Notes: generated from the sequence alone by a model not told the origin. A stretch of DNA of 64,000 bases from Nocardia arizonensis (GCF_001310275.1 NZ_LGYZ01000084.1:119258-183257); one strand, 5' to 3'. Counted from the stretch's first letter, positions 17,446 through 26,001 are shown. A program made the numbers and translations.

Positions 17446-17774
17446 CGCCGCCCCCTCGGATCGATGTCGGTACTGCCGCGGCTGTAGCGCTTGATCCTGC
17501 GGTAGGCCAGCAGGTCCTCGTCGAAGTCGATCTCCACCTCGTAGAGCGCCATCATGTCGGCCGAGGAGGGGATGCGGCGATCCTCGAGCACTTCGATCTC
17601 CACCAGCCAGCCGTCCTCGGTGGGTTCCACGCGGGTCACGCCCTGTATCTGTCGCGACGTCAGTTCCTCGAGACGCGCGACCGCGACCGCGGCCGCTCGC
17701 CCGGCGGTCGCCGCGGACTTCTCCGGTGTCGCGGCATCATCGTCGGGATCGTCGGACACGCTCTTGCGGACCAC
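17442..17774 (-). CDS. gvpO: Gas vesicle protein GvpO
   Basis: The 110-residue protein has an acidic/alanine-rich N-terminus, then the GvpO domain (PF05800): ITRV-like QGVTRVEPTEDGWLVEIEVL and MALYEVEIDFDEDLLAYRRI followed by KRYSRG. GvpO is needed for vesicle formation, and in haloarchaea also for transcript stability. GTG 17774 is chosen because AAGGAG lies eight bases upstream; a GTG overlapping the gvpG stop (17783) has no spacer. In Streptomyces gvpO is usually first in the cluster; here it follows gvpG. Confidence 0.9.
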   Translation of the reverse strand: MVRKSVSDDPDDDAATPEKSAATAGRAAAVAVARLEELTSRQIQGVTRVEPTEDGWLVEIEVLEDRRIPSSADMMALYEVEIDFDEDLLAYRRIKRYSRGSTDIDPRGRR

Positions 17775-17779
17775 CGTGT

Positions 17780-18037
17780 TCACTCCTTCCCATCCGCGGC
17801 GATCGCGCCGCCGGTGGGGCGGATCATGCGATCGAGGATCGCCTGCCGTGCCTCTTCGCACTCGTGTCGGGACAGGTGACCGGCGGCCTCCGCCCTGTCG
17901 ATCTCCTCCAGTTCGCGCCGCAGTTGCGCCGGATCGTGGAGTTGCCGCTCGACTTCGTCCTGGATCATCTCGCCGAGCCAGACCACGCCGCGCACCGGTG
18001 CGAGCGGCAGCAGCACGATCGACGAGAGCAGACCCAT
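17780..18037 (-). CDS. gvpG: Gas vesicle protein GvpG
   Basis: The 85-residue GvpG begins MGLLSSIVLLPLAPVRGVVW and continues with a charged helix (IQDEVERQLHDPAQLRRELE) and the LSRHECEEARQAILDRM end, as in PF05120. It is a small helical assembly protein. It lies 4 nt after gvpF. Confidence 0.92.
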   Translation of the reverse strand: MGLLSSIVLLPLAPVRGVVWLGEMIQDEVERQLHDPAQLRRELEEIDRAEAAGHLSRHECEEARQAILDRMIRPTGGAIAADGKE

Positions 18038-18041
18038 GTCC

Positions 18042-18794
18042 TCACCCTTGCGCGGCGGGCGCGGTCACGAAGTCGTAGGGCGCCATCGGTCCGAGCAACT
18101 CCAGTTCCACTCGCCCGTCCCAGTCGGCGATGAGCCTGCGCACCACGTCCTCCAACTCCTCGAGTCTGCTCGAATGGATCAGCACCGCGAGGTGGACCGC
18201 GTCCTCCTCGTGGCTGGGTTCGCGCCGGTTGACCAGCACATCGAGGTCCTCGAGTTCGGTCACGACCCGTGCGGTGTCCTCGGCCCGTTCGTTCTCGATC
18301 GCCCGACTGATCAGCTCACCCAGCGCGATCCGCGCGTCGCGGGTGGCCTCGGCCGGTCGACCGCGGATCTCCTCGCGCAGGCGGGCGGCGTCGGCGTTCT
18401 CGTCGAGCAGTCGCGGCAGGACGGCGTCTTCGACGTAACGGCCTCTGATCACGTACTGCGCCCGGCCCTCCAGTTCCTCCAGCGCGGCGCGGAATCGATC
18501 CTCGTTGGCCTCGAGCAACTCGGCCTCCACCGCGTCGGCGTCGGTCATCACCGCGCCGAATCGCAGCGGCAGCACGGGCGTGACAGCGGCCGATCCGTCC
18601 AGCAGTTCGGCGTGGGCGGTGAGGTCGTCGGGCGTGCCCAATGGCCGCGTGGACTCGAGCGGACTGACGAGTGCGGCGATCTCGCCGTGGCGGACTACCG
18701 TCACGTGCGCGGGCGGATCGCCGACACCGGTGACATCGGGTTCGGGTTCGACGTCGGCGGGCACGATGCCGTATACGTAGACGCCGCTCGTCAT
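18042..18794 (-). CDS. gvpF: Gas vesicle protein GvpF
   Basis: The 250-residue GvpF/L-family protein begins GVYVYGIVPADVE, has PVLPLRFGAVMTDADAVEAE and IALGELISRAIENERAED, and ends WDGRVELELLGPMAPYDF, the family C-terminal motif. GvpF is found in the gas-vesicle wall and binds GvpA; the second family member here is gvpL. Its ATG shares a base with the gvpA stop. Confidence 0.92.
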   Translation of the reverse strand: MTSGVYVYGIVPADVEPEPDVTGVGDPPAHVTVVRHGEIAALVSPLESTRPLGTPDDLTAHAELLDGSAAVTPVLPLRFGAVMTDADAVEAELLEANEDRFRAALEELEGRAQYVIRGRYVEDAVLPRLLDENADAARLREEIRGRPAEATRDARIALGELISRAIENERAEDTARVVTELEDLDVLVNRREPSHEEDAVHLAVLIHSSRLEELEDVVRRLIADWDGRVELELLGPMAPYDFVTAPAAQG

Positions 18795-19201
18795 CACCGC
18801 TCCTCGCGGGTGGACGGCCGCCGTGAGGTCCGACGTTTGTGCTCGACGTCGTCGAGGAAGTCGGACACCTTCTCGCCCGCCGCCTCGAGGGCGCCCTTGG
18901 TCTTGTGCTTCGACGCGCCCTCGGTGACGTCGCCGACGATATCGGTCAGGCCCTTCGGCTCGCTGCCGGAAATATCGAGCCGATCGACCGCCTCGGCGAA
19001 TCGCAGGTAGGTGTCGACACTGGCCACCACCACGCGCGCGTCGATGGTCACCAATTCGATGCCGACCAGCGACACACGGGCGAACGCGTCGATGACCAGA
19101 CCCTTGTCGAGGATGGTGTCGACGACATCTGCCAGGCTCGACGAATTCGGTCGAGCCAACGTCGCGGAGCCGCCTCCGCCCGCCGCGGGTTCTATGGTCA
19201 T
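18794..19201 (-). CDS. gvpA: Major gas vesicle structural protein GvpA
   Basis: The core at residues ~20-75 is near-canonical GvpA: SSSLADVVDTILDKGLVIDA, FARVSLVGIELVTIDARVVV and ASVDTYLRFAEAVDRLDI. GvpA monomers stack into the hydrophobic ribbed shell. The protein is 135 residues, longer than the ~70 of cyanobacterial GvpA, with a Lys/Arg/Glu-rich tail of about 60 residues (SKHKTKGALEAAGEKVSDFL, then basic RRTSRR). Long-tailed GvpA forms occur in Streptomyces. ATG 19201 follows gvpZ with a 4-nt overlap. Confidence 0.92.
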   Translation of the reverse strand: MTIEPAAGGGGSATLARPNSSSLADVVDTILDKGLVIDAFARVSLVGIELVTIDARVVVASVDTYLRFAEAVDRLDISGSEPKGLTDIVGDVTEGASKHKTKGALEAAGEKVSDFLDDVEHKRRTSRRPSTREER

Positions 19202-20343
19202 CGGTTCGCTCCTTGCTTCGCACCCGAGCGACGGGTCACCTTTCGGCGGGCAGCGGGTCGACGGCGCGGTGGTTGTCGCTCCTCGTCGGTTTCGCGCCGC
19301 TCCTCGTCTTCCTCGCCCGCTGCCTCGTCCGACGGGCCTGCCTCGTCTTCCTCCGTTTCGTCGGTTTCGTCGGTATCCGTCCACGCTTCGTCGGTATCGG
19401 CCTCCTCGCGACGTGCCGTCTCGTCGTCCTCGACGACCTCGCTGTCGTGGATTTCGCCGTGCCAGCCGACGATGTCGTCACCGTGCAGCACGGCCTCGGT
19501 CATGACGTGGCGCTGGAAGTGCTTCAGCTCCAGCCGACACCGCCGTCCGGCCGCGCGCCACAGATTCGCGGTCTTCTCGAACACGCCCTGCGGGTGGTAT
19601 TCGAGCACGACGAGGATGCGGGTGAGATCCGGGGCGATCTCGTGGAATGTGACCGCGCCGTCGATATAGCCCTTGGCGCCTTTGGAACGCCAGATGATCC
19701 GTTCGAACGGCACCTGTTCGATGATCGTGGATTCCCAGGTCCGTCTCGACCAGAACACCTTGCCGGTCCAGCTGAGCTTCTGGTCCTCGACCTGCTCGAC
19801 CTGTTCGAGCTTCTTCATGAACTTCGGGAAGTCCGCGAATTGGGTCCACTGGTCGTAGGCCAGCTCGATCGGCACGCCGACATCGATGTGTTCGACGATA
19901 TTGGTCAGCTTCAGCTTCTTCCCCCCGCCTTTGCGGCCGCCCCCGGTGAACGACTCCTTCACCGCCTCGAACTTCTCCCGGACCGTATGCCCGAGTTTGC
20001 TCATCCCTCCGCTCATGGCGGCTTGGAGCGGCGACGCGCCGCCTGCCAGCTTCTCCACGCCGGTGACCGCCGCCAGCAGACTCCCTTGCCCGGTCTCGGC
20101 ATACTCGTTGAGCCGACCCGCGGTCTTCGAAACCCGGTCCGACAGCCCTGCCACCGCGCGTTCGGCCAGGGTTCCGGCGAGATTCTGCACGGATTGTTGC
20201 AGCAGTCCGGTCGGTGCGGACGTCGATTCGCGGGCCGTCGTCCCGGCGCGAGTCGCGGTCTCCGCAGCCCGGCCGACAGTTTGCGAGGCCGCCTTGCCGA
20301 CTCCGGCGGCCGTGTCGCGCAGTGTCTTCGCCAACGGTCTCAC
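19198..20343 (-). CDS. Gas-vesicle-cluster SRPBCC protein (GvpZ-like)
   Basis: The protein has three parts. A helical, Ala/Thr-rich N-terminus (~1-145) precedes an SRPBCC/polyketide-cyclase-like domain (~150-295; NIVEHIDVGVPIELAYDQWT, FPKFMKKLEQVEQVEDQKLS, IIWRSKGAKGYIDGAVTFHE). A very acidic region (~300-350) and an Arg/Lys-rich end follow. SRPBCC domains bind hydrophobic ligands; Streptomyces gas-vesicle clusters carry such a gene (gvpZ), of unproven role. GTG 20343 overlaps the gvpY stop, but TTG 20334 has better spacing to GAGGAGG. The charge-patterned tail looks like that of gvpY, suggesting the two interact. Confidence 0.85.
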   Translation of the reverse strand: MRPLAKTLRDTAAGVGKAASQTVGRAAETATRAGTTARESTSAPTGLLQQSVQNLAGTLAERAVAGLSDRVSKTAGRLNEYAETGQGSLLAAVTGVEKLAGGASPLQAAMSGGMSKLGHTVREKFEAVKESFTGGGRKGGGKKLKLTNIVEHIDVGVPIELAYDQWTQFADFPKFMKKLEQVEQVEDQKLSWTGKVFWSRRTWESTIIEQVPFERIIWRSKGAKGYIDGAVTFHEIAPDLTRILVVLEYHPQGVFEKTANLWRAAGRRCRLELKHFQRHVMTEAVLHGDDIVGWHGEIHDSEVVEDDETARREEADTDEAWTDTDETDETEEDEAGPSDEAAGEEDEERRETDEERQPPRRRPAARRKVTRRSGAKQGANR

Positions 20344-20954
20344 CTCCTCGTGCGCCGCACCGGCGCGGCGTCGGCATCGGCGCGAGCCCGGCGCCGGGGC
20401 GCGGCCGCGGACTTGCGGTCCGCCGACCCCGACCTTCGTTGCGTGGTTGGGGAGGCGGTCTTGCGCGCGGCCCGTGGCCGACTCGGCCGCGCGGCGGGGC
20501 GGGGCGCCTCCTCGTCGCGCTCGCCACCGGACTCGGCGTCCTCGACCTCCTCGCCCGCCGAGTCCTCGGCTTCGAGCGTGGCGTCGAATTCCTCGTCCTC
20601 GGTCCCCGATGGCTCGGTCTCCGATGGCTCGGACTCCTCGGCGCCAACACCCGAGACGAGCGCCGGACCCTGTTGTAGCCGATTGTTGAGCGCGTCGATA
20701 CGGTTGCTCGCCGCGGTCACCGCCGCCGTGCGTACCGCACCCATCAACTCCCCGCGGATCTCGTCAGTGAGCTGCGTCAGCTCCGGTGACGATCTGAGCA
20801 GCGAACTCCCGCGCCCCAGCAATTCGGACGGTAGTCCCGTGGACCGCCTCGACATCGCGGCGCCCGCCAGCGACAGTGCGAATTTCATCTTGCGCGTGCG
20901 CCCCAGCACGTAACCGACACCCACCCCTATAGCGATTCTTGTGCCACCTTGCAT
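20340..20954 (-). CDS. Gas-vesicle-cluster accessory protein (GvpY-like)
   Basis: This 204-residue first gene of the operon starts MQGGTRIAIGVGVGYVLGRT, a glycine-rich hydrophobic N-terminus. Helical residues follow (ELTQLTDEIRGELMGAVRTA), then a long acidic stretch (~115-150) and an Arg/Lys/Ala-rich tail. ATG 20954 has AAGGAG six bases upstream. The pattern fits the hypothetical protein (gvpY) that accompanies gvpZ in Streptomyces clusters. The charged tail is low complexity. It may be a membrane-anchored or surface-coat protein; no function is established. Confidence 0.8.
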   Translation of the reverse strand: MQGGTRIAIGVGVGYVLGRTRKMKFALSLAGAAMSRRSTGLPSELLGRGSSLLRSSPELTQLTDEIRGELMGAVRTAAVTAASNRIDALNNRLQQGPALVSGVGAEESEPSETEPSGTEDEEFDATLEAEDSAGEEVEDAESGGERDEEAPRPAARPSRPRAARKTASPTTQRRSGSADRKSAAAPRRRARADADAAPVRRTRR

Positions 20955-21062
20955 AGCTGACTCCTTGCTGGACCACCACCACACCGGCGTGGCCGGGATC
21001 GGTCGAGCAATGACACCCCAGCCAGTGAGGTAGACCACATTACGAACGGCTTATTTCAGCGT

Positions 21063-21068
21063 ATACCC
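21063..21068 (-). promoter_or_regulatory. Candidate stress-sigma -10 element upstream of the gas-vesicle operon
   Basis: On the minus strand GGGTAT lies about 109 bp upstream of gvpY in a locally less GC-rich stretch. GGGTAT matches the -10 of SigB/SigF-type actinobacterial stress sigma factors, but no GTTT -35 was found at the proper spacing, so this is only a half-match. Confidence 0.25.
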
Positions 21069-21180
21069 AGTTACTGTCCTTGTCGGCCGTCCTTCGAGCC
21101 CGTTCTACGCAACCTCTCTGCCGTGTTCACCAGGTCCGACCTTCCGCGCAGCCGCCGCCGGACCCTCTCGGTGTCTTCTT

Positions 21181-21795
21181 GACATCGCTCAGTTGCTGCT
21201 GGGTGCGGCGTGGGTGCCGATGTGGTTCTTCTTGAACCTGTACCTACAGCAGGTCCTCGGCTACAGCGCCTTCCCGTCCGGTGCCGCCCTGCTGCCGATG
21301 ACCACGCTGATCATGTTCGGCATGGTGGTGCTCGCACCGCGAGCGATGCAGCGTTTCGGCGCCAAGCCGATGATCGTCACCGGCCTGGTCGTACTCGGTC
21401 TCGGCCTCGGCATCATGTCGCTGGTCCGGCCCACCGGCAATTTCTGGATCGACGTGCTGCCCGCGTCTCTTGTCGCCGCGAGCGGAATGTCATTGGCCTT
21501 CATCCCCTCGCTCGGCACGGCCATCTCCGCGGCGCGTTCGGAAGAGGGCGGCCTGGCCGCCGGCCTCGTCAATGTCAGCTACCAGGTCGGTTCGGCCGTC
21601 GGGCTGGCCGCGATGACCGCCGTTGCCACCGCGTTCGGCGCCGACCGGATCGGTGACGTACCCGAACTCACCAACGGGTTCTCCGCGGCATTCCTCGGAG
21701 CCGCGGTCGTCGCCCTGACAGGCGCCGCCATCACGGCGGCGACCATGCGCGGCACCGCCCCGGAATCCGTGCCCGAGGCCGCTGCCGCACTGTGA
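21181..21795 (+). pseudogene. 5'-truncated MFS drug transporter (DHA2 family), C-terminal half only
   Basis: The frame encodes about 200 residues equivalent to the last five or six helices of a 14-TM DHA2 multidrug exporter: VPMWFFLNLYLQQVLGYSAF, LLPMTTLIMFGMVVLAPRAM, and SEEGGLAAGLVNVSYQVGSA, a DHA2 hallmark. The first ~250-300 residues are absent, and the reading frame upstream loses similarity within about 10 codons. A TTG (21193) could start translation, but the fragment would lack the proton-coupling half. MarR and a rhodanese gene follow, so the locus may once have been an export/detoxification island. Confidence 0.8.
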
Positions 21796-22006
21796 TCGCT
21801 CGGCAGTGCGCCTCCGCTGCCGGGAACCAGGCCGAGCCCATCACCCGGTGCCGTGTTCCTCGAAGACCACCTATCTTATTGCGGGACTTGGTGGTTCGGG
21901 TGTGGGCGAGGTCGGTTCCGCCGATATCTCGGGCGAGAACCATGCCGAGGCGGCCTCGGACACGCGGCCCGTGCCCGATTGCCGCCCATCGCCTCGACGA
22001 CTTGGT

Positions 22007-22516
22007 TCATGTCGCGCCGGCCGTATTCGATTCGGCGTCTCCCTTCGATCCGTGGATCGGATCGCCGTTTTCGGCCGGCCGGAGCACTCTGCGCAGCACT
22101 GCCGTGACAGTCCTCAACTCGTCCGCGTCGACCCCGTCGAATCGGCGTTCGATACCTGCCAGATAGTGCGGAGCGGCCTCGCGCAACCGGCGTCGCCCGG
22201 CATCGGTAATGGAGACGAATGCCGACCGTCCGTCGTCCGGGTTCGCTTCACGAGCGACCAAGCCGTGCGATTCGAGCTCGGTGACCAGCCGACTCACCCT
22301 GGTTCGACTCAGCACCACGCGTTCCCCGAGATCGCTCATGCGCAATCGTTGCGGCCGATCCAGTTCGAGTAGCACGTCGTACCAACCGAGGGGCAGACCG
22401 GTGGCGCGACGTAGCTCGGCGTCGAGCTCCGGCACCAATGCGGCGTGCACCTGGAGCAGCGCGGCCCACGCATCGACGGCCGGATGGAAGCGGTTCGTGG
22501 AATTCGGCACCGCCAC
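22007..22516 (-). CDS. MarR-family transcriptional regulator
   Basis: The 169-residue protein has the winged-helix core LPLGWYDVLLELDRPQRLRM, then SDLGERVVLSRTRVSRLVTE (recognition helix) and the wing LVAREANPDDGRSAFVSITD. It is divergent from the rhodanese gene. The 80-bp spacer contains two perfect inverted repeats, so it probably represses both promoters. The ligand is unknown. Confidence 0.9.
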   Translation of the reverse strand: MAVPNSTNRFHPAVDAWAALLQVHAALVPELDAELRRATGLPLGWYDVLLELDRPQRLRMSDLGERVVLSRTRVSRLVTELESHGLVAREANPDDGRSAFVSITDAGRRRLREAAPHYLAGIERRFDGVDADELRTVTAVLRRVLRPAENGDPIHGSKGDAESNTAGAT

Positions 22517-22530
22517 AGCCTAACAGGTTG

Positions 22531-22565
22531 CGTGCGTACGCACGTATATAGTAGCGTGCGCACGC
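22531..22565. promoter_or_regulatory. Twin palindromic operator between marR-type gene and rhodanese gene
   Basis: Two perfect dyads, CGTGCGTACGCACG (22531-22544) and GCGTGCGCACGC (22554-22565), share the half-site GCGTGC/GCACGC and are centred about 22 bp (two helical turns) apart. Between them is tatatagta, a plausible -10. Two MarR dimers could bind the same face of the DNA and block both divergent promoters. Confidence 0.65.
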
Positions 22566-22596
22566 ACCTTAAAGTGCCTATCGAGAGGAAAGTGTC

Positions 22597-22920
22597 ATGA
22601 CCGAATTGATCACCCGCGAGGATCTCGTGAAGGAACTAGAGGCGGGTTCGGTGACCGTGGTCGACGCGCTCGGCGCCGAGTACTATGCCAAGGCGCACCT
22701 GCCCGGCGCGCTCAACCTGATCGAAGCCGACGTGGAAACCCTTGCGCCCCAAATACTCCCCGACAAGAGCGCGGCCATCGTCACCTACTGTTCGAATCCC
22801 GCCTGCCCCAACAGCGGACGAGTAGCCGCCGCGCTCGAGGCGCTCGGTTACACGAATGTCCGTAAATACCGTGAGGGCATTCAGGATTGGACCGAAGCCG
22901 GACTGCCGATCGAGAACTGA
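22597..22920 (+). CDS. Single-domain rhodanese (sulfurtransferase)
   Basis: The 107-residue protein begins with a rhodanese fold: TVVDALGAEYYAKAHLPGAL, AAIVTYCSNPACPNSGRVAA with Cys65 as the persulfide-carrying active-site residue, and a CH2-type RKYREGIQDWTEAGLPI end. A second Cys (Cys70) in the active loop is unusual and could form a disulfide. It is regulated with the divergent MarR gene. A role in sulfur transfer or thiol/redox detoxification is typical. Confidence 0.9.
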   Translation: MTELITREDLVKELEAGSVTVVDALGAEYYAKAHLPGALNLIEADVETLAPQILPDKSAAIVTYCSNPACPNSGRVAAALEALGYTNVRKYREGIQDWTEAGLPIEN

Positions 22921-22999
22921 CAGGTCACGAGCGAACCTTCGGCGGCCGGCACATGTACTCCGGTCATTCGGTCGCTGAAGGCCGCTTCTCCGAGCCGGA

Positions 23000-23686
23000 T
23001 TACCGCGATGATTGTCGGTCGGGAGGCGGTACGGGCGCGATGAGCAGGTCGATGACCGCGTGGGCTTCCGCGGGCGTGGGGAGGGGCATGCTGTTTCGTC
23101 CGTGTATCAGGCCGATGCCGAGATAGACCATGGCGCCGGCGCGCAGGCGAGCCTGTGTCTCGTCGAAACCGATCTCCAGCATTGTCTGCTGGACGGTCTC
23201 GAAGACTTTGCGCTCGAGCGCGTTCACGGCGGCGGCTACCGTGGGGTCGGTGCGCGCCCACTCGCGAATGGTGGCTTCGACAACCCATGTGCTGTGGTCG
23301 ACCAGCAGCGTGGTCATCATCTCGATGCGTTGTTCGACCGGGATGGTGTCGATGGCGCTCAGCGCGCGGATCGCCTCGCCCTGCACGGCGGTCCACCGGT
23401 CGGCCATGGCCTCCATGAGTTGGTCCACATCATCGAAATGCCAGTAGAAGCTGCCCTTCGTGACACCGAGCTCGGAACACAATCGGGGGATCTTGATTGC
23501 CGCGACACCCTCGCGGGCCAGCAGTTCCAGTGCCGCGTTCACCCAGTCGTCATGCGACAGTCGAGGCGAACGGCCGCGGCCCTTGCGCTGCGCCTCCGCC
23601 TTCTTCGACCGACGGGGCGTGCCTGATACCGGTTGTGGTGGGAGCCGGTTCAGGGCGGAATCGGGGGGAGGATCGGGAAGTGCCAC
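23000..23686 (-). CDS. TetR-family transcriptional regulator
   Basis: The 228-residue protein has a basic leader (RRSKKAEAQRKGRGR) before the TetR HTH (WVNAALELLAREGVAAIKIP, LCSELGVTKGSFYWHFDD). The C-terminal ligand domain contains VEATIREWARTDPTVAAAVN, resembling the TetR_C_33/AcrR-like group. It is separated by about 320 bp from the divergent multicopper-oxidase gene, whose promoter region carries an inverted repeat; control of the oxidative cassette is likely but inferred. Confidence 0.88.
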   Translation of the reverse strand: MALPDPPPDSALNRLPPQPVSGTPRRSKKAEAQRKGRGRSPRLSHDDWVNAALELLAREGVAAIKIPRLCSELGVTKGSFYWHFDDVDQLMEAMADRWTAVQGEAIRALSAIDTIPVEQRIEMMTTLLVDHSTWVVEATIREWARTDPTVAAAVNALERKVFETVQQTMLEIGFDETQARLRAGAMVYLGIGLIHGRNSMPLPTPAEAHAVIDLLIAPVPPPDRQSSR

Positions 23687-23696
23687 GTCTTCGATG

Positions 23697-23870
23697 CTAG
23701 GTCACCGGCCCGGTCGGCTGTCGGAGCGCGGCCACGCTGAGACGCTGGACGTCCGGGTCGTCCGGCAGGCCGAAGTGGCTGGTCACGCCGGGTCCGGTGA
23801 ATTCCGTTGCGTCGCGCCCGATGTCGTATGCCGGCGCGACGGCGGCGAGGCACGGGCCGCCGGTGTCCGG
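23697..23870 (-). pseudogene. Possible C-terminal fragment of an unidentified gene
   Basis: On the minus strand the frame ending in TAG at 23697 uses G/C in almost all third positions and reads DIGRDATEFTGPGVTSHFGL then PDDPDVQRLSVAALRQPTGP, protein-like but unassigned. Upstream similarity to any protein is lost and there is no sensible start. It is probably a remnant; low confidence. Confidence 0.25.
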
Positions 23871-23967
23871 TGCGGAGTGGGCGGGTGCCGCGGTAGTCGT
23901 TCGTCGTTTCTGATCGTTCTTGCCTGTCGGTCGCCGCTGTGTACCATACAGCGAAGTACCGTTGACT

Positions 23968-23981
23968 ATACCGAAGGGTAT
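23968..23981. promoter_or_regulatory. Inverted repeat in the multicopper oxidase promoter
   Basis: ATACC-gaag-GGTAT follows directly after TTGACT (23962-23967, a -35-like hexamer) and lies 24 bp before the oxidase ATG. An inverted repeat overlapping a promoter opposite a TetR gene is a plausible TetR operator. Confidence 0.4.
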
Positions 23982-24004
23982 GATCACATGCGACAGGATG
24001 CGTG

Positions 24005-25834
24005 ATGAGTTCGTTCGATGACGTCGGCGGGCCGCGTCCACGGATCGATCGCCGACGTTTCATCCGGGGCGTCGGAACCGCGTTCGCCGCGACGGCGTAC
24101 GGCCTCACCACCGCCCGCGCGCTCGGCGCTCCGCCGCCGGAAGTGCAGAGTCCCTTGCTTTTTCATTCGCCGTTCATGCGGCGGTTCGTCGACGACCTTC
24201 CGGTTCCCCCGGTCGTGCGTGGCGGTGGCCTCGACCTGGTCGCCGCGTCGACGACACACCGTTTCCACCGGGACATGGAACCGGTTGCGGCCCTCGGATA
24301 CGGCGGGATGGAATACCTCGGTCCGACCATCGAACATCGCGTCGACGAACCGCTGACCATTCGATTTCACAATCGGATCGGTGCCCACCCGTTCGCGGCC
24401 GATATGGACACGAGCCTGCACGGCGTCGACGAGAGTTACCGGACCGCGCCGCCCTGTTCGCTCCACCTACACGGCGGGGTGACCCCGCCCGACAGTGACG
24501 GACGACCCGAACAACTGGTCTTCCCCGGACAAGACATGGTCCACCAATTCCCGCTCCGGCAGCCCGCGACCGCGCTGTGGTATCACGATCACGCGATGGG
24601 CATCACCCGCACCAATGTGTATGCCGGGCTGGCAGGCATGATGCTGCTCCGCGACGAGTTCGACACCGGTGAAACCGGAAATCCGCTGGGGTTGCCCGCG
24701 GGCGAATTCGAAGTGCCATTGGTGTTGCAGGAGAAATTGTTCACCCCCGACGGGCGGCAGAACATCCGCTCGACGGTCATCGTCCCCCAGGGTTCGTGGG
24801 AAGGTGGGGCGGTCGGCGATGTCGGGGTGGTCAACGGCGCGGTGTGGCCGCAATTCGATGTCGCCCGCGGGCTCTACCGGTTCCGGGTGCTGAACGCAGG
24901 CTCCTACAGCGTGTGGAACCTGTTCTTCGGCAATCACATGCGGTTCTGGGTGATCGGTAACGATCACGGATTGCTCGACGCACCGGTGGCGGTGCAGAAC
25001 CTGAGACTGGCGCCGGGTGAACGAATCGATCTCCTGGTCGACTTCTCCGAATTGGCCGGCGGCGAGACAGTCGAGTTGCGCAACGACGAACAGCCCCCGT
25101 TCCAAGCTGCCGTACTCGGGGAGGTGGCGATGCCGCTGTTCTGCCGATTCCGGGTCGGCAGCGCGCGCGGCTTCACCGGATCGGTGCCGCAACGGTTGCG
25201 CGGCGGACCGGGTCTGCCGCCCGCGCTGCCGCCGCTGGAGTCTCCGACCGTGGTGCGCGATGTGAGCGTGAGTCAACCTTACGCGTTGCGAAATCCACCG
25301 GCGATCATGACGCTGAACAATCTGAAGTTCACCAGTCCTGACATCGAGATGCCGCGCCAGGGCACGGTCGAACAATGGAACATCGTCAATATCACCCCCG
25401 ATCCGCATCCGATTCATTTGCACCTGGTCAATTTCCGTATTCTGGGACGGACACCACTGCGGACGGTCGACCTGCAAATGGCCGATCCGCAACCCGCGGT
25501 CGGCGTGAAGTGGACTCCTTCGGCGGAAGACTTTCTCGCCGGACCGCAACAGCCGCCCGCGCCGTGGGAGGCCGGTTGGAAGGACATCGTCCGGGTCGAC
25601 GGCGGCACGGTGACGCGCATTATCGTGCGGTTTCCGACCGCCGAGGAATTGGGATTCGACCCCGACGCCACATTCCCCCGCACCACGCACGTGCACGACG
25701 CGGGCATGCACGGCGGGCATCACGGGGCCGGGGCGGAAAGCGACGAATTGCAGGGCTACATCTGGCACTGTCATCTGCTCGACCACGAGGACCACGACAT
25801 GATGCTGCGGTACCGGACGGTGCCGAATGAATGA
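24005..25834 (+). CDS. Tat-exported multicopper oxidase
   Basis: The 609-residue protein opens with a twin-arginine signal (DRRRFIRGVGTAFAATAYGL). All four copper motifs are present: HLHGG (~155), WYHDHAMG (~193), HPIHLH (~468) and HCHLLDHEDHDMM (~588-600), the last providing the type 1 and type 3 ligands with the axial Met. The layout matches CotA/bilirubin oxidase/phenoxazinone-synthase-type three-cupredoxin enzymes. It would oxidise phenolic or metal substrates with O2 outside the membrane. ATG 24005 is preceded by AGGA. It is followed 167 bp later by an MpaB-type oxygenase and then an AttH/CrtC-fold protein on the same strand. Confidence 0.92.
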   Translation: MSSFDDVGGPRPRIDRRRFIRGVGTAFAATAYGLTTARALGAPPPEVQSPLLFHSPFMRRFVDDLPVPPVVRGGGLDLVAASTTHRFHRDMEPVAALGYGGMEYLGPTIEHRVDEPLTIRFHNRIGAHPFAADMDTSLHGVDESYRTAPPCSLHLHGGVTPPDSDGRPEQLVFPGQDMVHQFPLRQPATALWYHDHAMGITRTNVYAGLAGMMLLRDEFDTGETGNPLGLPAGEFEVPLVLQEKLFTPDGRQNIRSTVIVPQGSWEGGAVGDVGVVNGAVWPQFDVARGLYRFRVLNAGSYSVWNLFFGNHMRFWVIGNDHGLLDAPVAVQNLRLAPGERIDLLVDFSELAGGETVELRNDEQPPFQAAVLGEVAMPLFCRFRVGSARGFTGSVPQRLRGGPGLPPALPPLESPTVVRDVSVSQPYALRNPPAIMTLNNLKFTSPDIEMPRQGTVEQWNIVNITPDPHPIHLHLVNFRILGRTPLRTVDLQMADPQPAVGVKWTPSAEDFLAGPQQPPAPWEAGWKDIVRVDGGTVTRIIVRFPTAEELGFDPDATFPRTTHVHDAGMHGGHHGAGAESDELQGYIWHCHLLDHEDHDMMLRYRTVPNE

Positions 25835-26001
25835 GCGCGCGGCCGATGGAACGCGCCGCCGAGGATATCGGCACGGCCCTGCGGTGGCCACGGGAGACCC
25901 TGCCCGACCAGCCGCACGGCATACCCGGATCGTGCGGCGGCCGCGTTCCTGGACGCGCGCGCATGTCCTCGATCACCCGACTCACACTTCAGGAGGAAAC
26001 G

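Noticed and set aside
15734..20954. gvpN or gvpV-type ATPase in the gas-vesicle cluster
   Set aside because: No AAA+ Walker motifs occur in any gas-vesicle frame; the ten genes are contiguous with no gap for one.
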